Part shown: positions 26,016-37,619 of the stretch, piece after piece
Position numbering within the stretch: position 1 is the stretch's first letter
Layout: each line of letters opens with the position of its first letter
From: Ignelater luminosus
Taxonomy: Eukaryota > Arthropoda > Insecta > Coleoptera > Elateridae
Direction of reading: 5' to 3'
Assembly (NCBI GenBank): GCA_011009095.1
Contig: VTPC01090545.1
Span: forward strand, 168,844-232,843
DNA length: 64,000 bases
The notes under the pieces: model-generated
What the model was told of the DNA's origin: nothing
Databases searched by the model: none
Seen by the model: only the letters and a program-made list of their open reading frames with translations
Made by a program: the position numbers and the translations under genes

Positions 26016-27226
26016 CGAGGGTGGTCCCATAATGAATTGGCCTGACAGTGGTGTACAGTAAAAAAAATAAATAAAACACATGTTACTTTTCAGTAGAGCC
26101 ATCCTTTATTGCAACACACTTCTCACATCGGTGGATTAACATTTCTATACGTTTCTAAAAGTACTCAGAATTCTTTCCTTCAAAATAACTAAATATGTTG
26201 GAATACTTCCTTCCACGAAGATCTTTTTTCAAATGTGAAAACAAATAATAATCGCCTGGAACCATATTCGAGCTGTACGGTAGATGTTTGAGCTCAGTGA
26301 ATTCGCAATCACGAATGGCAGCTTTTGCAACAGCAGCCATATGGACAGGCGCATTATCATGCAGGAACAGGACACCCTTGTTCAGTTTTCCTCGGCATTT
26401 TTCTTTTATGCAGTCTCTCAGCCTATACAGCAGTGACGCATAGTAAATCCAGTTTACGTTAGTATTTCTAGATTTAAAATCTACCGTCTACCAAAATTGT
26501 GCACATGGTCTTTTGTGTGGATTGTGACACTCTTGGCTTTCTTGGGGGTGCTTCTTCCTTGTATCGCCACTCCATTGATTCGCGTTTGCTTTCAAAATCA
26601 TAGTAAAGCACCATCGTTTCATCTCCGGTCATATTCTGTCAATTATTTGTTTGAGGTTATCGCTACGCAGCTCTAAAAATGCCGAAACACAGCAGACGCG
26701 TTCCTGTTTTTGAACTGCGGACAAAAGTTTTGGTATCCAACTTGCACTCACTTTACTCATGTGCAGATGATTTTGCAAAACATGATGAACACTGGTTTTT
26801 GAAAGCTCTGATCTTGCTGCAATCTCCCTGACTTTTAATCGCCGATAACTCAACACTTCTTTTTCAGTAATGGAAATGTTTCAGGAGCGAGCACTTCTTT
26901 TACAAAATTGTGCCCAAAGCGGAACTCTTTCACCCAATTCTTTACAATGCCATATGAAAGAGAAACATTGCCGTATACGCCATCCAAACGTTGTTTAATA
27001 TCAATATTAAACAAAAATTTTATAACACCTCTATACTCAATTTTGGACATCTTGTAAACACCCAAAACATGTATTAGTAAAACGCACTGTTAATTACAAA
27101 CTAATGCGTGCAGATGTATGAAAAGTTGACAGTTAACCAACAAATGGGGCAATAGACTACTGCATGCAGTTTTTCGCCAATAAATTTAGAAATATGCCAG
27201 GCCAACTCATTATGGGACTGCCCTCG
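26016..27226 (-). mobile_element. Decayed DD34D mariner element with both terminal repeats and TA duplication
   Basis: The left end reads CGAGGGTGGTCCCATAATGA and onward; the right end, reversed, reads CGAGGGCAGTCCCATAATGA and onward. This gives about 30-bp inverted repeats with a few mismatches. A TA dinucleotide flanks each end (26014-26015 and 27227-27228), the target-site duplication of the Tc1/mariner superfamily. The element is 1211 bp, close to the usual 1.3 kb. It has landed in the LINE fragment, whose reading frame continues on the far side. Confidence 0.9.
26083..27050 (-). pseudogene. Mariner transposase pseudogene
   Basis: The minus-strand frame starts MSKIEYRGVIKFLF (N-terminal helix-turn-helix). 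It continues with VYGNVSLSYGIVKNWVKEF, RRLKVREIAARSELSKTSVH, then MTGDETMVLYYDFESKRE (first catalytic Asp), LHDNAPVH (second) and NMVPGDYYLFSHLKKDLRG (third). There are 34 residues between the second and third Asp, so it is a classic DD34D mariner like Mos1 and the SETMAR transposase domain. Frameshifts and an in-frame stop split it (readable pieces 26850-27050, 26629-26856, 26155-26340). The product would be non-functional. Confidence 0.88.
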
Positions 27227-27228
27227 TA

Positions 27229-27330
27229 TATGTTAGTGGAAACTAAAATTAGAATATGTAAAACGAGATAAACAGGCATTGCTTCATAATGCGGAAAGTG
27301 GAAGAAGAAGAACAGTGAAAGAGAAAATAT
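27229..27330 (+). mobile_element. LINE fragment, 3' part after mariner insertion
   Basis: Directly after the TA duplication the plus strand reads YMLVETKIRICKT, then a stop. This is the expected continuation of the reverse transcriptase thumb region broken off at 26013. It shows that the LINE was present before the mariner inserted. Confidence 0.65.
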
Positions 27331-30300
27331 TTCACTTAAATCAGTTTTTTTGAATAGTCAAGTCCTGAATTACTATGGTAATCAACCTCAAGAGCGTTTT
27401 TTACAGAATGTTTAGACACCATTGATAACATTATGAAAACCCATTTCCGAAAGCCTCTAATAACTTTATAATTTTGGGAATTCTAGACGTAGTTACTTTG
27501 TGTAAAATTAGTCTAGCCCCACGCCACGGATTCTATCAAGATTTTTCTATCGTACGTTTCAAACTAGTTATTTGTTGCTTATTTAGTGTCTACGAGTGTT
27601 TAAAATAGATTTTCAGCGTTTTTTTCAAAATTTCAAGATATTATTGATAACATTATGAAAATCCATATTTGTAAGTCCCTATGTACTTTTTTAATATCTA
27701 AAGTAGAGCCTGCGCAAATGAGGCAATTTTCCAGAGGCGCCTTAAGAAATATTACCATAGACGCCAAATATCCTAGCGCCGGTTCTGCAAAAATCCCTAG
27801 AGTATTTCGTATAGCACTGCAAAATGTTGCAATTCTAATTCTCGGCTTTTCATCATTTACAAGATTTTTAGATTACCCAAAGCAGAAAATCGAGGGAATT
27901 CAGATTCGGTCACAGTTATGAATCTTGTCGTGAGTACCTGTTTTCACCTACAATATGATGATATCGTAATAAATTTCGTAACTTATTTCAAGTTTACTGT
28001 GAACCCTGTAGTAACATCAAAATCAAGAAACAAATTGCAAAGGTAACAGAAGAGAGCGGTTTCCTAGTTTATAACGTAAAGGTCACAAAAAAGTTAAACA
28101 AACGAACAAAATCGTTTCGCTCTGGTGTTCAAATATTCGCCTGTTTGATTTTGGTATCACTGAATAGTTTCTTTTTAGTGATACAGTTTAATTTTTACCC
28201 TTTTGGGATGATGTCATCATCTGGTAACTTTACGTATAACTTAGATTAAATCAGAAACAAACCTGACAACCCTAAAAGTAAGTAAAATACTTAGAGGCAC
28301 TACTTTTTCGATGTCCTGACTGTCAGTTAATAAATGAATAATCTCGATACCATTTTTGTTTTGTATGCTATTTCTATTGTTTAGCTAAAAACAAAACGGC
28401 AAGAGTACAAATTCAAGTTTCAACTGTACTAACATTTGGCATTAAAAGAGTTTACGTACGTTGAGTCAGAAAGTTGTTTGAATTTAAAAAAGACAGCTCG
28501 ATTTATTAAAAAGATGCAACGTTTTGAAAGTTTAGTTTGTAAAATCACAGTTTTAAGAAAAACGGGTTTAAAGTTTTGCATGTCATTTAATTATAACATG
28601 ACATTGTGTAGAATAATCATAGAGAGAATAGCAAGGCGATAACCTGCACATATGTTAAATTGCATTAGCAAAATATACTTAGTTTTGAAGGTGTAACTCA
28701 TCTAATCACTTTTTCGATTTTGACCATTTTTGGCTCCACAGTTTACAAATAAGAAAATATAAAGAAAATGCTTTTAATGAAATATCTATAAAGTTACTTA
28801 GGTTCAATTTTATAGTCAGTTGCTGTTTCAGAATTTTTTCCTTCGGAATTCGTTACCTCATAAACAAATCCAATTTAAATAATAGCCTAATATATGAAAC
28901 GGCGTGCGTGCTTTTAAACTTTAAAGAGTCATTTTATGGGTTTCTTAAAAGCAATCCGTGTTCGTCTGATTTAACTTTGTGAATTGGCTGTCAACTGATA
29001 CCCCTTACCCTTTCTTTTTTCGAATATTTCTCTTCGCTTTTTATTAGGTAGCCAGATAAAAGGTTTTATTATAATTAAAATGTAGAACAATACTCTTAAA
29101 GGGACTCTTAATAATAATGCATGCACAAGTCAAAAATTCATACAATTTTTAAACGTCACTTAACTATACGTTCTCAGTTTCAACCGAACATATTTTCTGA
29201 TTGTTACAATAACCCTTGTCCTTTAGTGTTGCTTTATTAGTATAAATGCATTCACACCGAGTTGACAGCGACAATACTAATTCGGTGGAGAAATAATCTA
29301 TTATTATGAGGGTTGCCATATTTCATATAGCCACTATAGGCTAGATAGGTATACTTAGCACGCTTTAGAACAAATTACATGATAGATTTTAGCGGAGGGT
29401 GCTAAGGTACAACCCCTTTTTATTTATAAAATTTGTGATGTGAATTATTCCCTTGATTTTCTATCCTTTTTCTAGTAATTTATTTTAAATATTTCCTAAT
29501 GGCGCAACCTTTTAATAAAATGGTGAAACTACAAATTCACTGCTTATGTTTGTTGACGTTACAAGCAAGATTTTAAAGAGGATGTTTTGTAAGAAATTTT
29601 AAGGATTTTAAAGAATCAAAAGACATTACCGCATTGTAAAAACGTATCCTAAATTCTATACAAAAATATTCGTGAATATTGCCGTAACAAAAACTTACAA
29701 ATGCAGCATTTGCCAGTAAAAATGTGAACACATGTCCTCTATGGGTCGGCAGAAAAATTGTTTTCAAGTTACGCACTGAGGCGAAAACGCCTAGATTGCA
29801 AATATAATTGAAAAAGGTGGCCCGTTTAAATATGAACCAGGGGGTTTTTGAAATAATTTATTGTGCGTTGACGCGGATACGGATATTAAAAAATGTCTAC
29901 TTTTCGTTTTCGATTGTGCATACTTTTGTTATCGGATTAATATTGTGTATAGTTTAATAATCCAATTCTATATGCACGTATATATTTTAGGAAAATTGAA
30001 TATTTTTTGGAGGAAAATATATAGAAGACGATATCAAGGTAACAAGCCTACGTATATATTATATAATAGTAGTTCATCGCGTTTCTCTACAACGGACCCA
30101 TTCCAGAGGTCCTTATCGCCAGTTTCTGGCTGGCTGCGTCCGCCGTAACGCAGATCGGGATGTCTTATCTTAAGGGGGGAACACCCAAACCCCAAAACAG
30201 TCGCCCACTCCCTTAACTCGTCTACCCTTCAACTCTGCTCCTGTTCGCAGTCGCGCACTTACGCATCACATAAACAAGATGAAAAGACCCCGGGAAAGTC

Positions 30301-30342
30301 TTCTAGTTTTACTCTTTTAATTTAGATATCACATTATTACAG
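27331..30342. other. Gene-free region upstream of the Pax6 homeobox exon
   Basis: No exon recognised. Open frames at 27655-27921 and 28436-28642 have no family motifs. The last part, 30070-30290, is richer in G, C and CpG than its surroundings and ends about 50 bases before the homeobox exon. It could be a regulatory or transcribed patch of Pax6, but no coding motif was identified in it. Confidence 0.45.
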
Positions 30343-33300
30343 TTACGGATCTTGATGCGGTCCACTCTGATGAAACTAACTCCGGAGACAATTCTAACGC
30401 TGGGTCCAGTGCCGGTGCAGATGACGATCAAGCGAGGCTCAGACTGAAAAGAAAGCTTCAAAGGAATAGAACTTCTTTTACTAATGACCAAATTGATAAT
30501 TTAGAAAAAGGTAAGCAATAATACAATTTCAATTTTGTAAAAATAAATTTCATACTTTTTTCTAGAATTTGAAAGAACGCATTATCCAGATGTTTTTGCA
30601 AGAGAACGTTTAGCAGCAAAAATTGGATTACCAGAAGCTCGGATACAAGTATGGTTTTCAAACAGAAGAGCCAAATGGAGGAGGGAGGAGAAATTAAGAA
30701 ATCAACGTCGAGGTGCTCCCGCTCCTTCAGAGCATCCTACTCCTTCAGCTTCACCTCCGAGATTACAAAGCTTTAATAATGCATCGTCCATGTATTCACC
30801 TATTCCTCCACCTATGGCTATGACGGATTCTTATAGGTATGTTTAATTATTCCTTTTTTTGCAATTTTAAATTTCTAATTCTTTGTGTTCGTATGCGACG
30901 GGAATCTATGATTATAGCCACTTTTTGCTTTGAAAACATCTAAAACTGTAATATACCCCGTTGGAAAAGGAGAATAGTTACTTTCTATAATTAATACTAG
31001 AATGGTAACGAAAACCATTAGGTTACATATTCTATTTCTTGGTTGTAATAAATATTAAGAAAATATTTTTAATTTTAAATTTCTATTTAAAAATCACTTT
31101 CACACCCATTATGCCAGTAATATAAACTAATAATAATAATAATTTTAATGGTGGTCAACAAAAATGATCTTAAACATTTCTACTTACCAATGATAATTAA
31201 CAATCAAGCATCCGAATAATAGTATTTCACCGAAGTAATAAATCTAAATGGATTTGCCAAAATTCAAATATCACATAGTATGGGTGAATACATTTTGTTT
31301 AAAGAACATTTTTTGAAGTAGAACCAATTTTAGATCGATGCTCACTTTCTACTCGTAGACAACTTTAACAAATCCAATACTTACCGAAGCATGCGATAAA
31401 CACTTTTTGAACAATTGAATAACAAACGACAACAAAATTGGAGAACTGGAACAAGTAGGTACACTAAAACAGTAACAAAATCTACAAACAAGGTAATGAC
31501 GAAGTCGACGTCATTTTAGAAAATTCATTGAGCATGGTAAACCAAATGTTTATAGATCTAAAACCTTATTTAGCAGAGTAAGATTAAAGAAAGTTAGTTA
31601 TAGAAATACTTCAATTGCGTAGAAACAGCAATGCAACGGCCGGAATGATACTACTCTTCACAGACATAACACATAAAATAAATCGAGACCCTTAAACAAC
31701 TTGAATGGGAAACGTATCAGTATTCTGTATAATGCTGACGATGTTTATACCGGTGGAGAACAAAGATAAGCTATAAAGCCAACTCCATAAATCTAAATTC
31801 ACCGCAAATAGATTTACTGTGGAGATATATGAATAGATCAGACACAAACTGTACTAATAGTAAAAGATTTCACGCAATATAAACTGACCGGAGCCGAGTG
31901 TAGAAAAATTCCGAGTAATCAAAAAATAACTGAATAACTAAATTTTTGGTGTTGGCTGTACTACAAGATACCATCTGTGGAAAGACAGAAATCATCCACG
32001 ATCCGTCATCACCTAGGCAGAATATGCAAATCCAAGATATGTTGCGACGGATGCCAATAAGGAAAAGATGTTGACAAAATCATGTAAAGACAACTAATAG
32101 AGAAAGCCTGGCAAAATGAGCAAAACCAAACACTGTAAAAACAGTTGGGCCAAAAAAAGAAAACGAAACGATTGGAAACATTACTCTTGTGGAAACCAAA
32201 AGAAATAAAATGTCTAAGTTGTGTATACATTCTACGCTTTTAGTTAATGGTACAACTTAAAAAGAACTGCTGAAGACCTCAATGGGTTTGTTTTTCAAAA
32301 ATCTTACAAAATCATCAGCGATATTCTTTATGCAACATCTGCGAAGATGAAAGTTTATTTAAACTGTTTCCATTAGTTCATCAATATGCCTGGCAAAATA
32401 GAAATCTTTCGCCCATGTTATCGTAATTTTCAGATTTTAACTATCGAACGAAGATTTGCCGAAGTCTAAATTCTCACATTGCAAGCTTTAAAAACAAAGA
32501 TAAATAAAAACTAACGTTAAAGTTCTTAAATCAAAAGAAAAGACCAAACTGAATTTAGTCCTAAAACCTTAATTAATGCAACGATTTCATATTTATAAAG
32601 ACTAAAGCTAATTCCAAATCAGCATCTTAATTAACTCTGACCCCTAATAACTAAATAAAATTTAACATTCGCAAAAGATTTCCCAGAATAAACCTTTAAC
32701 CTTAACGACCTTAATGACTCGTTTCTTTTTTTTTAAAAAAGTTTGACATCACTTATTGACCCCAACAAGAAGTTTAATCAGTAACAAGTTTCAAGCAAAC
32801 AAGACAAAAGTTAAGGGTTACTCATAGAATTGATAATCCAGAGTTCTATGCATCTCACTTCCATCAAAATATCAATAGTTTAATTAAATTTGGTAAAACA
32901 ATTCAACTAAACTGTTTAAAGAAAGTTTTGCATTGCATTGCATTGATATAGAAGGTATACTGCCCTAACCTTAAAACTTTTTGATTTCAAAAATAAATAA
33001 AACTAAGCACTAACGATTAAGAAATTTTTCCACTGGAACGTCTTTCTGTTTTATTTGCACAAAAATCTTGATTAGCTGTGATAGTGTGATAGGCTTGAAG
33101 TTTTGTGATTGCATTTTTGCGTACACTTACCTAGGCAACCTTCGGCACAGTTTGAGCGCATAAGAATCATCACCTTGATATATAAAGGGTACTCAACAGT
33201 AGATCATCTATGCGTCACATCAGCTGCCCAGAATCGTTTTCTTACCATCAGAAGACCTACAGTTTTAGGCGGGCTTCTGAGGTACAAGTTTCCACGCAAA

Positions 33301-36253
33301 CCATAAGAAACATGAACATCAAAATTGGAATCTTGTGGAATGGCATAATGTTTATTGATGAGACATGGGTCGCATTTTATCCTGATGTGAGGCATGCCAG
33401 AGTATAACGACAAGGTTGAACTCATGCAAGATAGCAACACGTCCAGTAAATGTACTCTTTTGTAGTTTTTGGTAGTGAATCCATCATGTCTCTATCCGAT
33501 CCTTTGACCGCTCAGCAATACATTGATGAAGTGTGTTCACATCGTGAGGAAATTGGCGAGCAATTTTTTTATGTATGACAATGCCCGACTACAGGATAGA
33601 GCGGTTTGCAAGGTCTATCAATATAGCTTTCACCGAGCAAGCATGAAACATGCTAAGAAGAATCCAAAAATTATTGAAGTGTTAATACCAATATTAGACA
33701 TACAGCTACTTTTGACATTGCAACTTCTATTAGTAGCTTGTTTGTACACGGTCCGAACCGCAACAAGTTTTCTTGAAACACACATTTTACAAATCACGAC
33801 AGTTGGCGCAATTCATCAACGGTAATATACTACACACGAATAATTTCGATCAACCAAAAACAAAGATGCTGATCAGTTCTAAATGCCAACAAATTTCAAA
33901 ATTGACCCACCAATAAAACAGCAATTTAAATACTTCACATGACGACAGCAGTAGATAATAAAACAAAACATTGAGCGTCTTCCATGATGCAATAGTAGTT
34001 TGCCGGAAGAAACAAAGAAATGATGATCATTTGGGAACGGGTCGCTTTAAGAACTCGGAGGATTCTTTTCAGCCAAAAATGATGATTTTTAGGAAGAGCA
34101 AAAGTAAGGATCAGATTATCAATCAAACCCCAAACCTCCCGAATGGGAACCTAGAACGTTAACTGCTTATCTGTGCCGCTTGATAGACTTTCCGTAAACT
34201 TTGTAGAACCCACACTGGGCGTGAAACACCCAGCACATCTGCATAAATGATCACCACAAAAACAAACTAAGAATTCTTAAGACATAACTTTTTATATGAT
34301 TTTGAACTATAATACATACTAAGACATTGTAGTTTTCGTTGAAGCCCCACAAACCATTGTTGCATTGCTAGTTTCATGACCAAATACCTTTATCATTTAT
34401 GAATGTTTTGGCCGATAGTGTTCAACCTTGAAAATTAAATTTGAAGCAAAATCAATATATCTGAGAATTATTAAAAATGCAGACTTGCAAGTTTTGGTCG
34501 TTACCCTGAACAGCTACAAATCACGATAATTTAACTAAATTTTTATTCTCAAATTTTATTTACACATTGATTTCATTTTGTAAGCAAAATAAATCTCAAT
34601 TTTAAAAATCTGAACATTGCTTCCAATTTTTCACATTACATACCTGAAATTTAAAATTTCTTTTGAGATTTTGCAACTTTTTGGTTTGTAAGTCAGCTTT
34701 ATCACACACACGCAACCCGTACAACAGTCCACAAAGTCTACAAACCAGACCAAAAAAAAAATCTAATTAACATTAAAATGCGAAGTTTGATGCTGCACAA
34801 TTTCCAAATTAAACTTAAGTTTACTAACCTAACAGGTTTTTCTTTGCTCTCTATGGAAGATGATAGAAAATTTCATATAAAAAGAAACGATTCTCTTAGG
34901 AAAACCAGCCTGGATGGAAATGAAATAAATTAAATTTGAAAAGGGTAGTTTCTCAAATTAGAATTTCTCAAGTCATGTGACTTACTCAATACATTCATTA
35001 TATTTGAATTTTTATTCTAATCGAGGCCTTTTTCTCCCAATGTTTATATTTTTCAAGTTTACATTTTGTTTATTAATTGTCAGGAATTAATTAATATTAG
35101 CTAGTTCAAACTAGCTACTACATCTCTTCTGTGATCAGTTTTCTTTAAATCAAGAAGTTGATAAAATATTGTAAGGAATCTAAAATTTGGAGTTTTGATA
35201 TGGAAACCTTGCATCAAACAAGTTCAAGTACTTTTGTCTTTTCACTAGGAAATATCGTGTGTTAAAATAGAGTTTCTCAATGGAGGGAAGGTAATTTTCC
35301 TTTTGTACTTAATAGGACAGTATCTACAAAACCTTGCGAAGTAACGCTTCTTAATAAAACTTCCATTGAGCAAATCTTATAAAAGAAACTGAAACGGTCT
35401 TTATCGACTTTTTTGATATTTTATATAGTTAAGAATTATAATGGGCTAACATAATCAGAGCTAACTTAATTTAATTCTCAAATATACCGAACGTACAAGG
35501 TTATGTTTAAGGAAGATGCATGTCTGCTGAGCTGTGTGAAGGCTCTTCGTTTCTATGTTAGTGGTCAAGCGTATCTCAAAGAATCGTCTTAATTGTTTAC
35601 ACACATGTTAACTATTTGATCTGATCATCTACAAGTACCTTTTTCGATAATAACTAAATAGGCTACGCTGCACTCTATTTTTGTAGAGTAATGCTGTTTA
35701 TTTCAATGCAAACTGACTAATCGTTGAAAGCATCTCATCATTAAGAAATTGTTAAGAAAATGGTAAAAAGAATCATTAAATGAATTGTTTAATAAACATA
35801 ATTTATATATATAATAATATTAATTGTTTTCTTTCTTTTCCAAAGTACTTCAATGTCCTCAATGTCCACATTTAGTCATGGCGGTTTGAGTGGTGGAATG
35901 GGACCATCTCCAAGTTCCTGTCTACAGCAGCGAGATAGTCCAGGAATGGCAACTTCTATGGGTGGCTATTGCATGAGTCGGCCTCCTAGTTACGATTTAG
36001 GAATCGGTTACGGATCTAGGCCATCGCCTTGTAGTCCGACGCAACCGTATCAAATGAACGGGCACCAGTACAATACCAATGGCAGTTCATCAACAGGCAT
36101 GTTTTTAAATTATTTATTTTGATGAAGAAAACTTATATGAGCTGCATTATTTTAAAATAACGTGCAGGTCTTATATCGCCTGGTGTCTCGGTGCCCATTG
36201 CAGTTCCCGGACAAACGGATATGTCAGCTCAATATTGGCCGCGTCTCCAGTGA
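30343..36253 (+). CDS. Pax6: Pax6 (eyeless/twin of eyeless) homeodomain transcription factor, 3' part
   Basis: Four coding exons are visible: 30343-30510, 30566-30836, 35846-36096 and 36168-36253. The joined frame runs about 258 codons and is open at the 5' side. Exons 1-2 encode the linker and the complete paired-type homeodomain: [18 protein letters not shown], then [17 protein letters not shown] and [18 protein letters not shown]. Helix 3 has Ser at position 50 as in all Pax proteins. The intron inside the homeobox, splitting the Glu codon after LEK, is at the conserved Pax6 position. The C-terminal Pro/Ser/Thr-rich activation domain contains SSCLQQRD and ends [11 protein letters not shown]...YWPRLQ, the signature Pax6 tail. 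Drosophila toy, not ey, keeps this tail, so toy is the better orthologue, but ey cannot be excluded. The protein is a nuclear DNA-binding regulator at the head of eye and head development. No paired-box exon was recognised upstream within the window. The third intron has a GC donor. A 5-kb second intron holds transposon relics. Confidence 0.93.
31560..32230 (+). mobile_element. Badly decayed LINE relic in Pax6 intron
   Basis: Near 31715 the plus strand reads [12 protein letters not shown], resembling the reverse transcriptase YADD box with Asn for Ala's neighbour. Downstream text, through stops and shifts, has [19 protein letters not shown] and other charged segments as seen at LINE C-termini. 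The resemblance is weak and only the YNADD-like box is directly supportive. The same intron carries a Tc1 relic. Confidence 0.35.
32933..32947. repeat. Short pentamer repeat (TTGCA)n
   Basis: Three near-perfect copies of a TTGCA unit in the large Pax6 intron; a minor microsatellite. Confidence 0.7.
33140..33660 (+). mobile_element. Tc1-type transposase relic in Pax6 intron
   Basis: Readable pieces in different plus-strand frames are in the right order for a Tc1 transposase: [15 protein letters not shown] (helix-turn-helix region), [32 protein letters not shown] (first catalytic Asp), then [11 protein letters not shown], and after a shift [11 protein letters not shown] (second Asp; the family has HDNARPH). 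The segment between the second and third domains is shorter than usual, and stops occur throughout. Terminal repeats were not recognised. It is a dead copy. Confidence 0.7.
33970..34260. other. GC-richer patch in Pax6 intron, possible repeat relic
   Basis: A block richer in G and C than the rest of the intron. It ends with a small hairpin, CTGGGCGTGAAACACCCAG, at 34217-34235. No coding motif was recognised; it may be the remains of a retroelement 3' region. Confidence 0.3.
36097..36167 (+). other. GC-AG intron in Pax6
   Basis: The exon ends CAACAG and the intron starts GCATGT. It ends GTGCAG before GTCTTATATC. Only this join gives the conserved Pax6 tail ([12 protein letters not shown]). No GT donor in this position restores the frame. 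If the 71-base intron is retained, the protein would instead end after [10 protein letters not shown]. Confidence 0.8.
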
Positions 36254-36480
36254 CCATGGTGGATGTAAAAGACAACTGCATTGTTGTTGCTTTCAATTTA
36301 CCATTTGTGTAATTTACCTTTTAAAATAATAATTAAACAAAACAATATCAGAAACAACCGTACTGTTTACATCAGATCTTTCTTTTTAGTTTTTGTTATT
36401 TTAGTCCTTAAAATCCTGTGATGTCTGTGTATTCATTTTTTGTGTGTATGATGTGCAAACCAAAGGGGCAATTAAGAAAT

Positions 36481-36486
36481 AATAAA
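36481..36486 (+). terminator. Polyadenylation signal, Pax6
   Basis: AATAAA about 230 bases past the Pax6 stop codon. Another AATAAA occurs near 36949, so alternative 3' ends are possible. Confidence 0.45.
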
Positions 36487-37126
36487 ATTTTATTTCAATT
36501 TTTCTGTTTCTTTACTAAGCACTGACATCTTTAAGCGGAATGACAGTTAAATGGAAATTTCAAAAAATAATTATATTCTTTTAATGTTTCAAGAAATGTC
36601 CTTTCTTGAAATATGTGTAAAGTCTTCTTTTTAAACACTGCAGCTTTCTGTTACATCCAAAACGAAAAAGTTTATTAACAACTTTAAAAACACTGTTTTA
36701 TTGAGATATTTTTGTAAATGTGATCCTAAAGAAAGTAATGATCTAATTAACTGTAACTAAGAAGAAAACAATATTGTTTACTTTTCTTTTGTAGTTAACA
36801 TATCTGCTGACCTATCAATAAATATTTTCTTCTTTTGAAATAGGAAAAGTTTTGTGTATGTAATTTTTTATATAAATAAGATTTTTAATGTGAATATTAG
36901 TTTTAGTATTTATAATTGTTCTTAAAGAAAGTTAATTTTTATTGTGTGTAAATAAAGACATTGTAAGAATTTATTTATTTAACAACGAACACATTTAATA
37001 ATCTGAAGATAAGATGCCTTTGGGATCAGTAGTTGAAATGAAAAAATAACTTAGAAGTAATATCAGTATGTATAATAGTGACACACATTCCATTTAATTT
37101 AGGATTTAAAGGTAAGTATGTTAGAA

Positions 37127-37610
37127 TATACAGAGTGTCCTAAATTGAACACTAATATTTCACAGCAGATTTCCTGAGCCAAAAACAAGGCTAATAACTA
37201 ATAACCTCCATAAGCTTAGCAGATACAGTGAACACCTCATCTACATTAATTTCTATTGGAAAAATATGTTTGGTTGTAATTATTATGCACAAAAGTTCTA
37301 TTGGAATATTATACATAGTTTTTATTGAAAAAACAAATTACTAGAAATTAAAACTGACAGAATTATCCACTCTCTCAGTAACATAATGTTTTCTGTAAAA
37401 ATATTATTTATTATCATTATTAATATTAAAACTTGTAAAAATAGTAGACGCCTCGTAGTAATAACTATATAATAGGTAGCACTTCAACATCGCACATTGT
37501 TTTCGAGATATCGAAAAAACAACAAAGAAATCTTAAATGAAACTTTGGCACCTCGTTATCTTGGGCCATAAGTCGTGAATACTTCTCTTCATTTTGGGAC
37601 ACCTTTTATA
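37127..37610. mobile_element. MITE-like repeat with TATACAGAGTGTCC terminus
   Basis: The left end is TATACAGAGTGTCCTAAATT. The right end, reversed, is TATAAAAGGTGTCCCAAAAT. Inside the right end the string AAACTTTGGCACCTCGTTA resembles the arms of the palindrome at 43926-45036 (AAACCTTGGCACCCTGTAT). It appears to be a related, degenerate member of that repeat group. No coding capacity. Confidence 0.45.
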
Positions 37611-37619
37611 ACAGAAAAG

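Noticed and set aside
30060-30148. Possible Pax6 linker exon ending SGWLRPP
   Set aside because: It does not match the Pax6 linker in any frame and has no convincing donor site; kept only as a GC-rich patch.
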